From: SOKG01 sp964449845 | GTDB taxonomy: Bacteria; Chloroflexota; Dehalococcoidia; SZUA-161 | Assembly (NCBI GenBank): GCA_964449845.1 | Contig: CAYVES010000156.1 | Location: 1-5,749, forward strand | DNA: 5,749 bases | Direction: 5' to 3' | Shown: positions 1-4,886 of the stretch, piece after piece | Numbering within the stretch: the stretch's first letter is position 1 | How the letters are laid out: each line of letters opens with the position of its first letter | The notes under the pieces: model-generated | Databases searched by the model: none | The model's input: only the letters and a program-made list of their open reading frames with translations | Told to the model about the DNA's origin: nothing | Position numbers and translations under genes: made by a program

Positions 1-57
1 CCCGACCAGGTCAAGGACAAGCTTTGCCAGTTCTTCAGAGCGATGGGGCTCGGCTAG
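1..57 (+). CDS. C-terminal tail of upstream gene, probably a 2-hydroxyacyl-CoA dehydratase / benzoyl-CoA reductase-type subunit (5' partial)
   Basis: Frame 1 is open from the left edge and ends at TAG (55-57). It gives 18 residues, PDQVKDKLCQFFRAMGLG, an amphipathic helix-like tail. The tail is too short to identify alone. The assignment rests on context: the next gene is an HgdC/BcrA-type activator ATPase, which is normally encoded beside the HgdB/BcrB-type Fe-S subunit it reduces, and those subunits commonly end in a short helix. A double-cubane cluster protein, which also uses such an activator, is an equally good alternative. The gap to the activator start is 56 bp, compatible with co-transcription. 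Confidence 0.5.
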   Translation, partial: PDQVKDKLCQFFRAMGLG

Positions 58-113
58 AGGCGGGCATCGGCGTTGTGAGTAGGCCAAGTGACAAAACAGA
101 GGAAGGAGCTAAC

Positions 114-902
114 GTGATTGTCGGAGGCTGTGACGTAGGTTCTGCCACCGGCAAGGCAGTCGTAATGAAAGACGGAGAAATCGTCTCCTACGTCATAATT
201 CCATCTACTACGAAGCCTGAGGTGACGGCGCGGTTGGTCATGGATGAGGCGATAGAGAAGGCGAGCCTGTCGTCGATCGAGGACCTTGATTACATTGTGG
301 GCACGGGCTATGGTCGGCTCAAGGTGCCTTTCGCCAACGAGAATCTCTCGGAGATAACCTGTCATGCCTATGGTGCTCACTGGATGTCGCCCACGGTGAG
401 GACAGTGGTCGACATCGGCGGACAGGACTGCAAGGTCATGTCCTTAGACGATAAGGGCAAGGTTCTCGAGTTTGTTATGAACGACAGATGTGCCGCGGGG
501 ACGGGAAGGTTTTTCGAGGCTATGGCCAGGGCGCTCGACTGTGGGCTTGAAGGGCTCTCATCGCTGTCCCTTCAGTCAAATCATCCTGCCACGATTACAA
601 GCCAGTGCAGCGTGTTTGCTGAATCCGAGGTCATAACCCTGGTCAACGAGGGCGTGGACGTGGTTGATATTGCTGCCGGCCTCCACAACTCAATAGCGGG
701 TAGGTTGAATTCCATGGTCAAGAGGGTAGGCCTTGTCGAAGATGTGGCTCTGACGGGCGGATGTGCCAAAAACGAGGGCCTGGCCAAAGCATTGGAGGAG
801 AAACTAGGGGTGAGCGTAAGCAAGCTGCCCCAGGATCCCCAAATCGCAGGGGCAGTCGGCGCGGCGCTCATAGCTGAGGAGAGAGTAAACGGACAACCCT
901 GA
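114..902 (+). CDS. 2-hydroxyacyl-CoA dehydratase / benzoyl-CoA reductase activator ATPase (HgdC/BcrA/BadF family)
   Basis: This 262-aa protein is an ASKHA-fold ATPase. In this family a homodimer carries one bridging [4Fe-4S] cluster, takes an electron from ferredoxin or flavodoxin and uses ATP hydrolysis to push it at very low potential into a partner Fe-S enzyme. Visible motifs: phosphate-1 loop DVGSATGK (residues 7-14), phosphate-2 motif VVDIGGQDCK (98-107), cluster cysteine C126 in MNDRCAAGTGRF, second cluster cysteine C165 in SQCSVFAESEV, and adenosine motif LTGGCAKN (213-220). The two cysteines sit almost exactly where HgdC has Cys127 and Cys166, and the length is normal for the family. 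The start is GTG at 114 because AAGGAG lies at 103-108 with 5-nt spacing and the domain begins at once (VIVGGCDVGS). An in-frame ATG at 24 would overlap the upstream gene and add 30 unlike residues. The partner is probably the gene ending at 57. Which substrate the system reduces cannot be read from the activator. Confidence 0.93.
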   Translation: MIVGGCDVGSATGKAVVMKDGEIVSYVIIPSTTKPEVTARLVMDEAIEKASLSSIEDLDYIVGTGYGRLKVPFANENLSEITCHAYGAHWMSPTVRTVVDIGGQDCKVMSLDDKGKVLEFVMNDRCAAGTGRFFEAMARALDCGLEGLSSLSLQSNHPATITSQCSVFAESEVITLVNEGVDVVDIAAGLHNSIAGRLNSMVKRVGLVEDVALTGGCAKNEGLAKALEEKLGVSVSKLPQDPQIAGAVGAALIAEERVNGQP

Positions 903-911
903 GTCGATTCG

Positions 912-936
912 CTCGGGGGGCGGGCTAGGCCCCGAG
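912..936 (+). terminator. Hairpin just after the activator gene (possible terminator or mRNA-end stabiliser)
   Basis: CTCGGGG (912-918) and CCCCGAG (930-936) are perfect 7-bp inverted repeats around an 11-nt loop, starting 9 nt after the activator stop codon. The stem is very G+C-rich. No T-run follows (the next bases are gcctgattg), so it is not a canonical intrinsic terminator. It may protect the 3' end or attenuate read-through into the ACS-like gene. Confidence 0.35.
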
Positions 937-998
937 GCCTGATTGAACTGAGAGCCTGTGCTATTTTGTCGCCCTCAGCAATGGTAAAGTGGCTAGGT

Positions 999-1044
999 CC
1001 TTCGCTGCCCCTTCGCTTTAGTCGGGTCTTCCACTCAGAATGAC
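999..1044 (-). repeat. Degenerate half-copy of the palindromic repeat found at 4715-4832
   Basis: Read on the minus strand, this stretch begins gtcattctgag (1044-1034) and continues to gaaggggcagcgaag (1014-1000). The second block is a 15-bp exact match to 4758-4772. The first matches gtcattgcgag (4716-4726) at 9 of 11 positions. Both blocks occur in the same order and orientation, separated by 19 nt here and 31 nt in the other copy. No matching right half is evident, so this looks like a decayed partial copy in the 198-bp gap between the activator and the ACS-like gene. Confidence 0.5.
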
Positions 1045-1100
1045 AAACAAGATTACCAAACATCCTGGATAACCCCAAGCTTCCGGGAAGGAAGTGGATT

Positions 1101-1895
1101 GTGTCAGTCTTTGATGCATATGTGAAAAAGGTGGCCGAATACGTGGAGGAAGTTCGGAGAGGGGGCGGGCAATTTAGAGAGTTCGATAGCCCGGCGGCGG
1201 TCAGCGAGCTGCTGGAGGGACTACCTGTTCGGGTTGGGCCCCGGGCGAGCTCAGGTATAATACTCCGCGGAGATACCTTCGTCGAGCTTGGGAGCCCTGA
1301 CGCTGGTTCCTGCGCCTTTCTCCTGTGGACAGATAACCCGTCACTGATCAGAGACGGCAAAATTACCCTTATCGGCCCAGATATTCAGGAAACACCAGGA
1401 GCCAGCCTGCCGTTCGGCCAGGTCTTGATGGTGGCGGGGAGAGATCTCGGCGAGCAAGAGCATTCGGCGCTCGAACAGAGCCAATACATCTCTGACCAGG
1501 TAGAAGGCTATATGATCAAGAGCACATCTGAGCGCATGTGGGGCAGGGTGGGCAAGGATGCTGCGGCGAAAGGTTTTGACTTCTCCGTCTTGGGAAAAGC
1601 GCTGATGGCCATCTTCAAATCCGAGGTGCCCAAGGTGCAAGCTATGGAAGTCATCTTTGTCACCACGAGCAAAGAAGACGTGCAACGTCTGGATGAGATC
1701 GCCCAGCAGGTTCGGAAAATAGACAAGGATATTGTGAGGGGAACATGGCTGGCTAGAGGCTATGACGTTCTCGAGTGCACCCTCGGCTGGGATTGCAAGT
1801 CTTGCACCTATAAGCCTGTATGTGACCAAATCAGAGAAGTGGTCACCGTTCGTAAGAAGAAAGCCAGAAACACCCCGAAAGTTACGAAATCATAG
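1101..1895 (+). CDS. Short CdhC/AcsB-like protein (CO dehydrogenase/acetyl-CoA synthase beta-subunit family) lacking the A-cluster domain
   Basis: This 264-aa protein resembles the CdhC/AcsB core that precedes the catalytic A-cluster domain: VRVGP (43-47), FVELGSP (60-66), DGKITLIGPD (85-94), EGYMIKSTSERMWGRVGKDAAAKG (135-158, partial list of conserved W148, G149, R150) and GKALMAIFKSEVPKVQAMEV (165-184). These correspond in order to the family's VELGGP, DGKIEVIGPD, IEGFMH, WCRLSKKS and GKVLMRLFKAELP motifs as I recall them. After that the chain ends with C226-x5-C232-x2-C235-x5-C241 and a basic tail (KKKAR). In full-length ACS this is where the first A-cluster cysteines (CxxCx8C) begin, followed by the Ni-binding CGC; that domain is absent. 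It therefore should not make acetyl-CoA by itself. A structural, scaffold or electron-transfer role with an Fe-S or Zn site is inferred. The GTG start is supported by AAGGAA at 1088-1093 (7-nt spacing). The CooC-type gene follows after 70 bp. Confidence 0.75.
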   Translation: MSVFDAYVKKVAEYVEEVRRGGGQFREFDSPAAVSELLEGLPVRVGPRASSGIILRGDTFVELGSPDAGSCAFLLWTDNPSLIRDGKITLIGPDIQETPGASLPFGQVLMVAGRDLGEQEHSALEQSQYISDQVEGYMIKSTSERMWGRVGKDAAAKGFDFSVLGKALMAIFKSEVPKVQAMEVIFVTTSKEDVQRLDEIAQQVRKIDKDIVRGTWLARGYDVLECTLGWDCKSCTYKPVCDQIREVVTVRKKKARNTPKVTKS

Positions 1896-1965
1896 CTTAA
1901 CAAGGGCTACCGCTGTCGTACATTTGAGCCCCCAAGGGGCAAAAGTCTAAAGGTGGGGTGTATTG

Positions 1966-2754
1966 ATGTCTGAATCTGCTACGCCTAGCAAGAGACTGCT
2001 CGCTGTATGTGGCAAGGGGGGCGTGGGTAAGACCACGTTCACAGCCATGATGACCAGGGTTCTTGTCGAGGGCGGCAAGGCTGGCAAGCTGCTGCTGATT
2101 GACGCTGATCCGGCTATGGGCCTGCCCAGCACCCTTGGCGTAAGCGTCACACGAACCATGGGCCAGGTACGCGAGGATATAATTAAGACCGCCAGAAGGG
2201 GTAGAAAGGAAGAGAGGATTCAGCTAGTTGACATGCTTGACTATATGGCTTTGGAGGCCCTCAATGAGATGGAGGACTTCGCCCTGCTGGCCATGGGACG
2301 CACCGAAACCTTGGGCTGCTATTGCCCGGTCAATGACCTTCTGCGTGGGACAATAGAAACACTCTCCAAGAGCTTTGACACTATCCTCATCGATGGCGAG
2401 GCCGGCCTGGAACAAATAAACAGGCAGGTCATGCGCCGTGTAGATACCCTGATTATTGTCAGCGACGCCACATCGAGAGGCATACAAACCGCAGGTCTGA
2501 TAAAGAAGATGGTACAGAGTGAGAGAATCATACAATGCGAGAAGATGGGTTTGGTCATCAATAGGGTGCAGGGCAACGTGGGATTACTAGAACAACTCGC
2601 CCAGGAGATGGGCCTGGAGGTTTTCGGTTACATCCCGCAGGATGAGAACATCGCCTACCACGATTTGGTCGGTAAACCTATAACTAAGCTCTCCGCCGAA
2701 TCCCCCGGCTTTGCGGCACTACGCGACATCGCGGAGAACTTCATCCTCAGCTAA
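1966..2754 (+). CDS. cooC: CooC-family nickel-insertion / CODH-ACS accessory ATPase
   Basis: This 262-aa cytosolic protein is a SIMIBI-class (MinD/ParA-like) P-loop ATPase. Visible features: deviant Walker A CGKGGVGKTT (15-24, K17 and K22), LLIDADPA (43-50, switch I region), the CooC hallmark GCYCPVNDLLR with the C118-x-C120 pair, switch II IDGEAGLEQINR (142-153), and the base-recognition NR (199-200) in GLVINR. In CooC/AcsF proteins the CxC pairs of two subunits bind Ni(II) at the ATP-dependent dimer interface, to mature the C-cluster of CODH or the A-cluster of ACS. ATG at 1966 is preferred, with AGGTGG at 1951-1956 (9-nt spacing); TTG at 1963 is possible. It lies 70 bp after the ACS-like gene on the same strand, so the two are probably co-transcribed. 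No CODH catalytic subunit is in view, so its client may be the product of this cluster or lie outside the window. Strict CODH specificity is unproven. Confidence 0.85.
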   Translation: MSESATPSKRLLAVCGKGGVGKTTFTAMMTRVLVEGGKAGKLLLIDADPAMGLPSTLGVSVTRTMGQVREDIIKTARRGRKEERIQLVDMLDYMALEALNEMEDFALLAMGRTETLGCYCPVNDLLRGTIETLSKSFDTILIDGEAGLEQINRQVMRRVDTLIIVSDATSRGIQTAGLIKKMVQSERIIQCEKMGLVINRVQGNVGLLEQLAQEMGLEVFGYIPQDENIAYHDLVGKPITKLSAESPGFAALRDIAENFILS

Positions 2755-2758
2755 CGCC

Positions 2759-2765
2759 AGGAGGT
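2759..2765 (+). promoter_or_regulatory. Orphan perfect Shine-Dalgarno just after the CooC gene
   Basis: AGGAGGT starts 5 nt after the CooC stop codon, but no ATG, GTG or TTG lies 5-12 nt downstream. The nearest start with an open frame is GTG at 2787, 21 nt away. It looks like the leftover translation signal of a lost or decayed downstream cistron. Confidence 0.35.
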
Positions 2766-2786
2766 AGAATCAGGAAATAGGGGATT

Positions 2787-2912
2787 GTGCTAGTTACATG
2801 TGTCTTGCTGGTGCTTGTCATCGGTGCTGTATGCCCTCCTACAGCCACCCAGAACTCAAACCCCATCACAACCCCCTTCACTCGCTGGCGCTGTAGAAGA
2901 GGGTGGCACTGA
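2787..2912 (+). pseudogene. Remnant of a secreted or membrane-anchored protein gene (short hydrophobic frame)
   Basis: A GTG-initiated 41-codon frame begins with a strongly hydrophobic segment, VLVTCVLLVLVIGAVC, then a Pro/Thr/Asn/Ser-rich stretch (PPTATQNSNPITTP) and an abrupt stop at 2910-2912. The pattern resembles the start of an exported or lipoprotein-like protein. The basic n-region is missing and the residues before the Cys (G-A-V) are a poor lipobox. TAG (2778-2780) closes the frame just upstream. Its end overlaps the 3' end of the convergent minus-strand gene by 35 bp. The best reading is a truncated gene fragment that once followed the CooC gene; a chance frame is possible. Confidence 0.25.
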
Positions 2913-3156
2913 CGATTTTAGACTTGACATACCCGTGCTCGCGGAACTCGTCAAGCCATCGCTGGATCTCTCGAAATACTTGCCCAACCCCACCTGAGTC
3001 GCGGAGGTGGGTACTCTTCTCCTCATCACTATATGTGTTTGCATATAGCTCCATAACTGTGTAACCTTTATCTGCTGGATTGGCTCTTAGAAACTCTAGA
3101 ATCTCTCTCGCCTTTGGATCAAGACCAGCTTCGTAGTCCTCCTTCGATGGGGGCAC
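2878..3156 (-). CDS. Small winged-helix-like protein of unknown function
   Basis: I do not recognise this 92-aa protein as a named family. It begins with an acidic lead (PSKEDYEAGLDP), followed by predicted helix PKAREILEFLRAN (14-26), TVMELYANTY (33-42), a loop, a third helix VGQVFREIQRWLDEFREHG (57-75) and a strand pair YVKSKIVSATLFYS (76-89). The helix-helix-helix-hairpin order fits a winged helix-turn-helix domain, so a DNA-binding regulator is plausible. The GTG start (3156-3154) is chosen because a perfect AGGAGG lies 6 nt upstream (3163-3168) and a good promoter sits at 3223-3251. A longer version from ATG at 3234 would start inside that promoter. The gene lies downstream of the tRNA on the same strand and converges on the CooC operon. 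No target operator is evident. Confidence 0.6.
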   Translation of the reverse strand: MPPSKEDYEAGLDPKAREILEFLRANPADKGYTVMELYANTYSDEEKSTHLRDSGGVGQVFREIQRWLDEFREHGYVKSKIVSATLFYSASE

Positions 3157-3162
3157 GCTGCA

Positions 3163-3168
3163 CCTCCT
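3163..3168 (-). promoter_or_regulatory. Shine-Dalgarno that sets the start of the small winged-helix-like gene
   Basis: On the minus strand AGGAGG is followed by 6 nt (tgcagc) and then GTG at 3156. This is the strongest ribosome-binding site in the neighbourhood. It favours the internal GTG over the upstream in-frame ATG (3234) or TTG (3237), which have only AAAAGGA. Confidence 0.6.
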
Positions 3169-3222
3169 TGCTCCTGAGTTCGTGGCCTGAGCCGCTGATA
3201 CGAAAAACTCAGGGGTTGTCGA

Positions 3223-3251
3223 ACTATACCACATCAATGGTCCTTTTGCAA
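3223..3251 (-). promoter_or_regulatory. Sigma70-type promoter for the small winged-helix-like gene
   Basis: On the minus strand TTGCAA (3251-3246) and TATAGT (3228-3223) are separated by exactly 17 nt. Transcription would begin near 3216, giving a leader of about 60 nt before the GTG at 3156. The promoter lies between the tRNA and the gene, so the gene need not depend on tRNA read-through. Confidence 0.55.
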
Positions 3252-3274
3252 TTACACCCGTGGGTCGCTTGGCC

Positions 3275-3293
3275 GCTCAGCACAAAGCTGAGC
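3275..3293 (-). terminator. Small hairpin downstream of the tRNA (possible terminator or processing signal)
   Basis: GCTCAGC (3275-3281) and GCTGAGC (3287-3293) form a perfect 7-bp stem with a 5-nt loop, starting 9 nt past the tRNA 3' CCA on the minus strand. No T-run follows the stem on that strand, so efficient intrinsic termination is doubtful. The octamer AGCACAAA also occurs twice here (3279-3286 and 3291-3298). Confidence 0.35.
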
Positions 3294-3302
3294 ACAAAAC
3301 AA

Positions 3303-3377
3303 TGGTGGGCCCGGCAGGATTCGAACCTGCGACCAATCGGTTATGAGCCGATCGCTCTGCCACTGAGCTACGAGCCC
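3303..3377 (-). tRNA. tRNA with CAU anticodon: tRNA-Met (elongator) or tRNA-Ile2
   Basis: The minus strand folds into a complete 75-nt cloverleaf. The acceptor GGGCTCG pairs with CGGGCCC (one G-U). The D-arm is GCTC/GAGC with a short 7-nt loop. The anticodon stem ATCGG/CCGAT carries loop CTCATAA (anticodon CAT at 3345-3343), the variable loop is TGGTC, the T-arm GCAGG-TTCGAAT-CCTGC is canonical, the discriminator is A and CCA is encoded. The CAU anticodon fits elongator Met, or Ile2 whose C34 is modified to lysidine. It is not initiator tRNA, because the anticodon stem lacks the three G-C pairs next to the loop. The C4-G69 pair occurs in some Ile2 species, so identity stays open; Met is slightly favoured by default. 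It lies 22 nt downstream of the thiolase stop. Confidence 0.96.
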
Positions 3378-3399
3378 ACTGACTCAGTTTGACTGATCT

Positions 3400-4557
3400 C
3401 TAACTTGCTATCTCCAGAATCGTTGCTGCCCCCTGCCCCATCCCCACGCACATCGCCGCCAGCCCGTATCTTGCCTGACGACGCGTCATCTCATGAACCA
3501 GGGTGGTCACCAGCCTGGCTCCAGTGCATCCCATGGGGTGCCCCAGGGCGACTGCCCCGCCGTTGGGATTCACCTTTTCCTCGTCAATTCCCAGTTCCCT
3601 GATGGCAACCAAAGCTACTACAGCAAAGGCTTCGTTTACTTCTGCCAGGTCGATATCAGCTATAGTTAATCCCGCCCTCTCTAGGGCTTTCCTTGTTGCC
3701 GGGACTATGCCCAGTCCCATCAACTTGGGATCGACCCCGGCTACAGCCATAGAGACCACCTTTGCCTTGGGCTTGAGACCAATTACCTCAGACTTCTCAC
3801 GTGACACCAGCATTATAGCCGCTGCCCCATCGCTTGCCGGCGAAGCTGTTGCCGCAGTGATCGTTCCCCCCTGCCGGGAAATGGCTTCGAGTGCAGCCAT
3901 CAGCTCAGGAGAGGTGTAAGGCCTTGGGTTCTGGTCGCTATCTATCAGCTTCTTGCTACCATTGTCTGAGATTATCTCTACCGGAACCATCTCGTCCTTG
4001 AATCTTCCCTCTTCTTGAGCAGCTATCGCTTTCCGATGGCTTCTTGATGCAAACTCCTCCTGCTCCTGCCTGGAGATATTATACATCTCGGCCAGGTTCT
4101 CGGCGGTCAAACCCATGGAGGAGGAGCTGCGATCGACAAACTGGAACCGCTTCGGATTCAAGTCAGCTCCTGCTCCCTCTGGTAGATGGGTCATGCTCTC
4201 GATCCCTCCAGCGATAAAGATGTCGCCACAGCCGCTCATGATCGCCTGGGCAGCGCTGTGAACCGCAGTCATACTGGAAGCACATTGGCGGTTGATGGTC
4301 TGAGCAGCAATTTCAAGAGGCAGACCAGCCATTATGCCAATGTACCGGGCTACGTTCATTGCCTGCTCACCTGTCTGGTTGGCGCAGCCCAGAATTACAT
4401 CCTCTATCTGCCCTGGGTCTACCTTTGTTCGCCTGAGTAACTCCCGAATAACGATAACGCCAAGTTCGTCGGAACGAATGTCCTTGAACCAACCCTTGTC
4501 TGGATGCGCCCTCCCTATGGGGGTGCGCACCGCGTCTATTACTACCGCCTCTCGCAT
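3400..4557 (-). CDS. Thiolase (acetyl-CoA C-acyltransferase / acetoacetyl-CoA thiolase)
   Basis: This 385-aa protein has the usual thiolase length. It exchanges an acyl group between acyl-CoA and acetyl-CoA, in beta-oxidation (3-ketoacyl-CoA cleavage) or acetoacetyl-CoA synthesis. Visible residues: N-terminal signature REAVVIDAVRTPIGR (2-16), nucleophile C92 in NRQCASSM, the central region ending TASPASDGAAA, N308 in NEAF, H340 in GGAVALGHPMGCTGAR and the acid/base cysteine C370 in MCVGMGQGAA. All catalytic residues are present, so the enzyme should be active; chain-length preference cannot be read from sequence. ATG at 4557 gives the standard MREAV start. TTG at 4566 would add three residues. 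Neither has a convincing Shine-Dalgarno. A candidate promoter is at 4631-4659. It is separated by 329 bp from the upstream epimerase and probably forms its own unit, perhaps reading into the tRNA. Confidence 0.96.
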   Translation of the reverse strand: MREAVVIDAVRTPIGRAHPDKGWFKDIRSDELGVIVIRELLRRTKVDPGQIEDVILGCANQTGEQAMNVARYIGIMAGLPLEIAAQTINRQCASSMTAVHSAAQAIMSGCGDIFIAGGIESMTHLPEGAGADLNPKRFQFVDRSSSSMGLTAENLAEMYNISRQEQEEFASRSHRKAIAAQEEGRFKDEMVPVEIISDNGSKKLIDSDQNPRPYTSPELMAALEAISRQGGTITAATASPASDGAAAIMLVSREKSEVIGLKPKAKVVSMAVAGVDPKLMGLGIVPATRKALERAGLTIADIDLAEVNEAFAVVALVAIRELGIDEEKVNPNGGAVALGHPMGCTGARLVTTLVHEMTRRQARYGLAAMCVGMGQGAATILEIAS

Positions 4558-4630
4558 TCCCGACAACTGATATCTGCTTCGATGAGAATCCCCTGCTCGC
4601 GGCCTCTTAGGCTAACCCTACGTCAAACCT

Positions 4631-4659
4631 ATTTTAAATCAGCGGCGTAAAACTCGCAA
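4631..4659 (-). promoter_or_regulatory. Candidate sigma70-type promoter for the thiolase gene
   Basis: On the minus strand TTGCGA (4659-4654) and TAAAAT (4636-4631) are separated by 17 nt. Transcription from about 4624 would leave a leader of roughly 67 nt before ATG 4557. The region is locally A+T-richer than the flanking genes. Confidence 0.4.
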
Positions 4660-4714
4660 GTATAACGGCGTGCCCCAAAACTGCGATTAACTTCAAGAAA
4701 TCAGGTTTTTTGGG

Positions 4715-4832
4715 TGTCATTGCGAGCCCAATCCCCGACCCTGAACGAAGTGAAGGGGAAGGGGCAGCGAAGCAATCTAATCAGAAATACATACAAGATT
4801 GCTTCCCCCGATGAATCGGGGTCGCAATGACA
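4715..4832. repeat. Compound palindromic intergenic repeat (REP/MITE-like)
   Basis: The outer arms TGTCATTGCGA (4715-4725) and TCGCAATGACA (4822-4832) are perfect 11-bp inverted repeats. Inside them GAAGCAATCT (4769-4778) and AGATTGCTTC (4796-4805) form a second perfect 10-bp pair around a 17-nt loop. The right flank holds a self-complementary CCCCGAT-GA-ATCGGGG (4807-4822 region) and the left flank a purine-rich block between CCCCGACC and GAAGGGG. The whole could fold as a branched cruciform. It contains no open reading frame of note, and a decayed half-copy lies at 999-1044. Similar 'gtcattgcgag/gaagcaatct' repeats are, from memory, common between genes in several anaerobic bacterial groups. 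It may also end or stabilise the epimerase transcript. Confidence 0.75.
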
Positions 4833-4886
4833 TCGAGATATAGGGCATCAACTTGGCTTTCGATCGCTATTCTTGTCGGGTATCTG

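Larger units (their letters stand above)
4558..4886. other. 329-bp intergenic region between thiolase and epimerase
   Basis: I see no gene here. The thiolase-proximal part (4558-4680) holds a candidate thiolase promoter on the minus strand. The middle (4715-4832) is a compound palindromic repeat. The stretch next to the epimerase stop (4833-4886) shows no recognisable signal. Confidence 0.7.

Noticed and set aside
24..113. Longer activator starting at ATG 24, overlapping the upstream gene
   Set aside because: The extra 30 residues look unlike the family, overlap the upstream coding tail in another frame, and lack a Shine-Dalgarno. GTG 114 has AAGGAG at the right distance and starts directly at the nucleotide-binding strand.
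581..1360. Long antisense reading frame (259 codons) on the minus strand
   Set aside because: It spans two well-identified plus-strand genes and the gap between them. The translation is Ser/Pro/Arg-rich with no domain, as expected for a shadow of G+C-rich coding DNA.
1341..1829. Antisense 162-codon frame inside the ACS-like gene
   Set aside because: It is fully nested in a gene with clear homology, has no ribosome-binding site that I can see, and shows no recognisable motif.
1928..1940. Short hairpin GCCCC-caa-GGGGC between the ACS-like and CooC genes
   Set aside because: The stem has only 5 bp with a 3-nt loop and no T-run follows. It is too weak to call a terminator and can arise by chance in this base composition.
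2800..2997. Plus-strand 65-codon frame with Cys/Leu-rich start followed by a Gln/Pro/Ser stretch
   Set aside because: It is antisense to most of the small winged-helix-like gene, with no Shine-Dalgarno. The alternative frame from GTG 2787 gives a more coherent hydrophobic segment.
3279..3298. Octamer direct repeat AGCACAAA as a possible attachment site next to the tRNA
   Set aside because: The repeat units are only 12 bp apart, do not match the tRNA 3' end, and no integrase or second att-like copy of the tRNA end is visible in the window.
3503..3919. Antisense 138-codon frame inside the thiolase
   Set aside because: It is the reverse shadow of an intact thiolase with all catalytic residues, and its own translation is low-complexity Ala/Ser/Thr.
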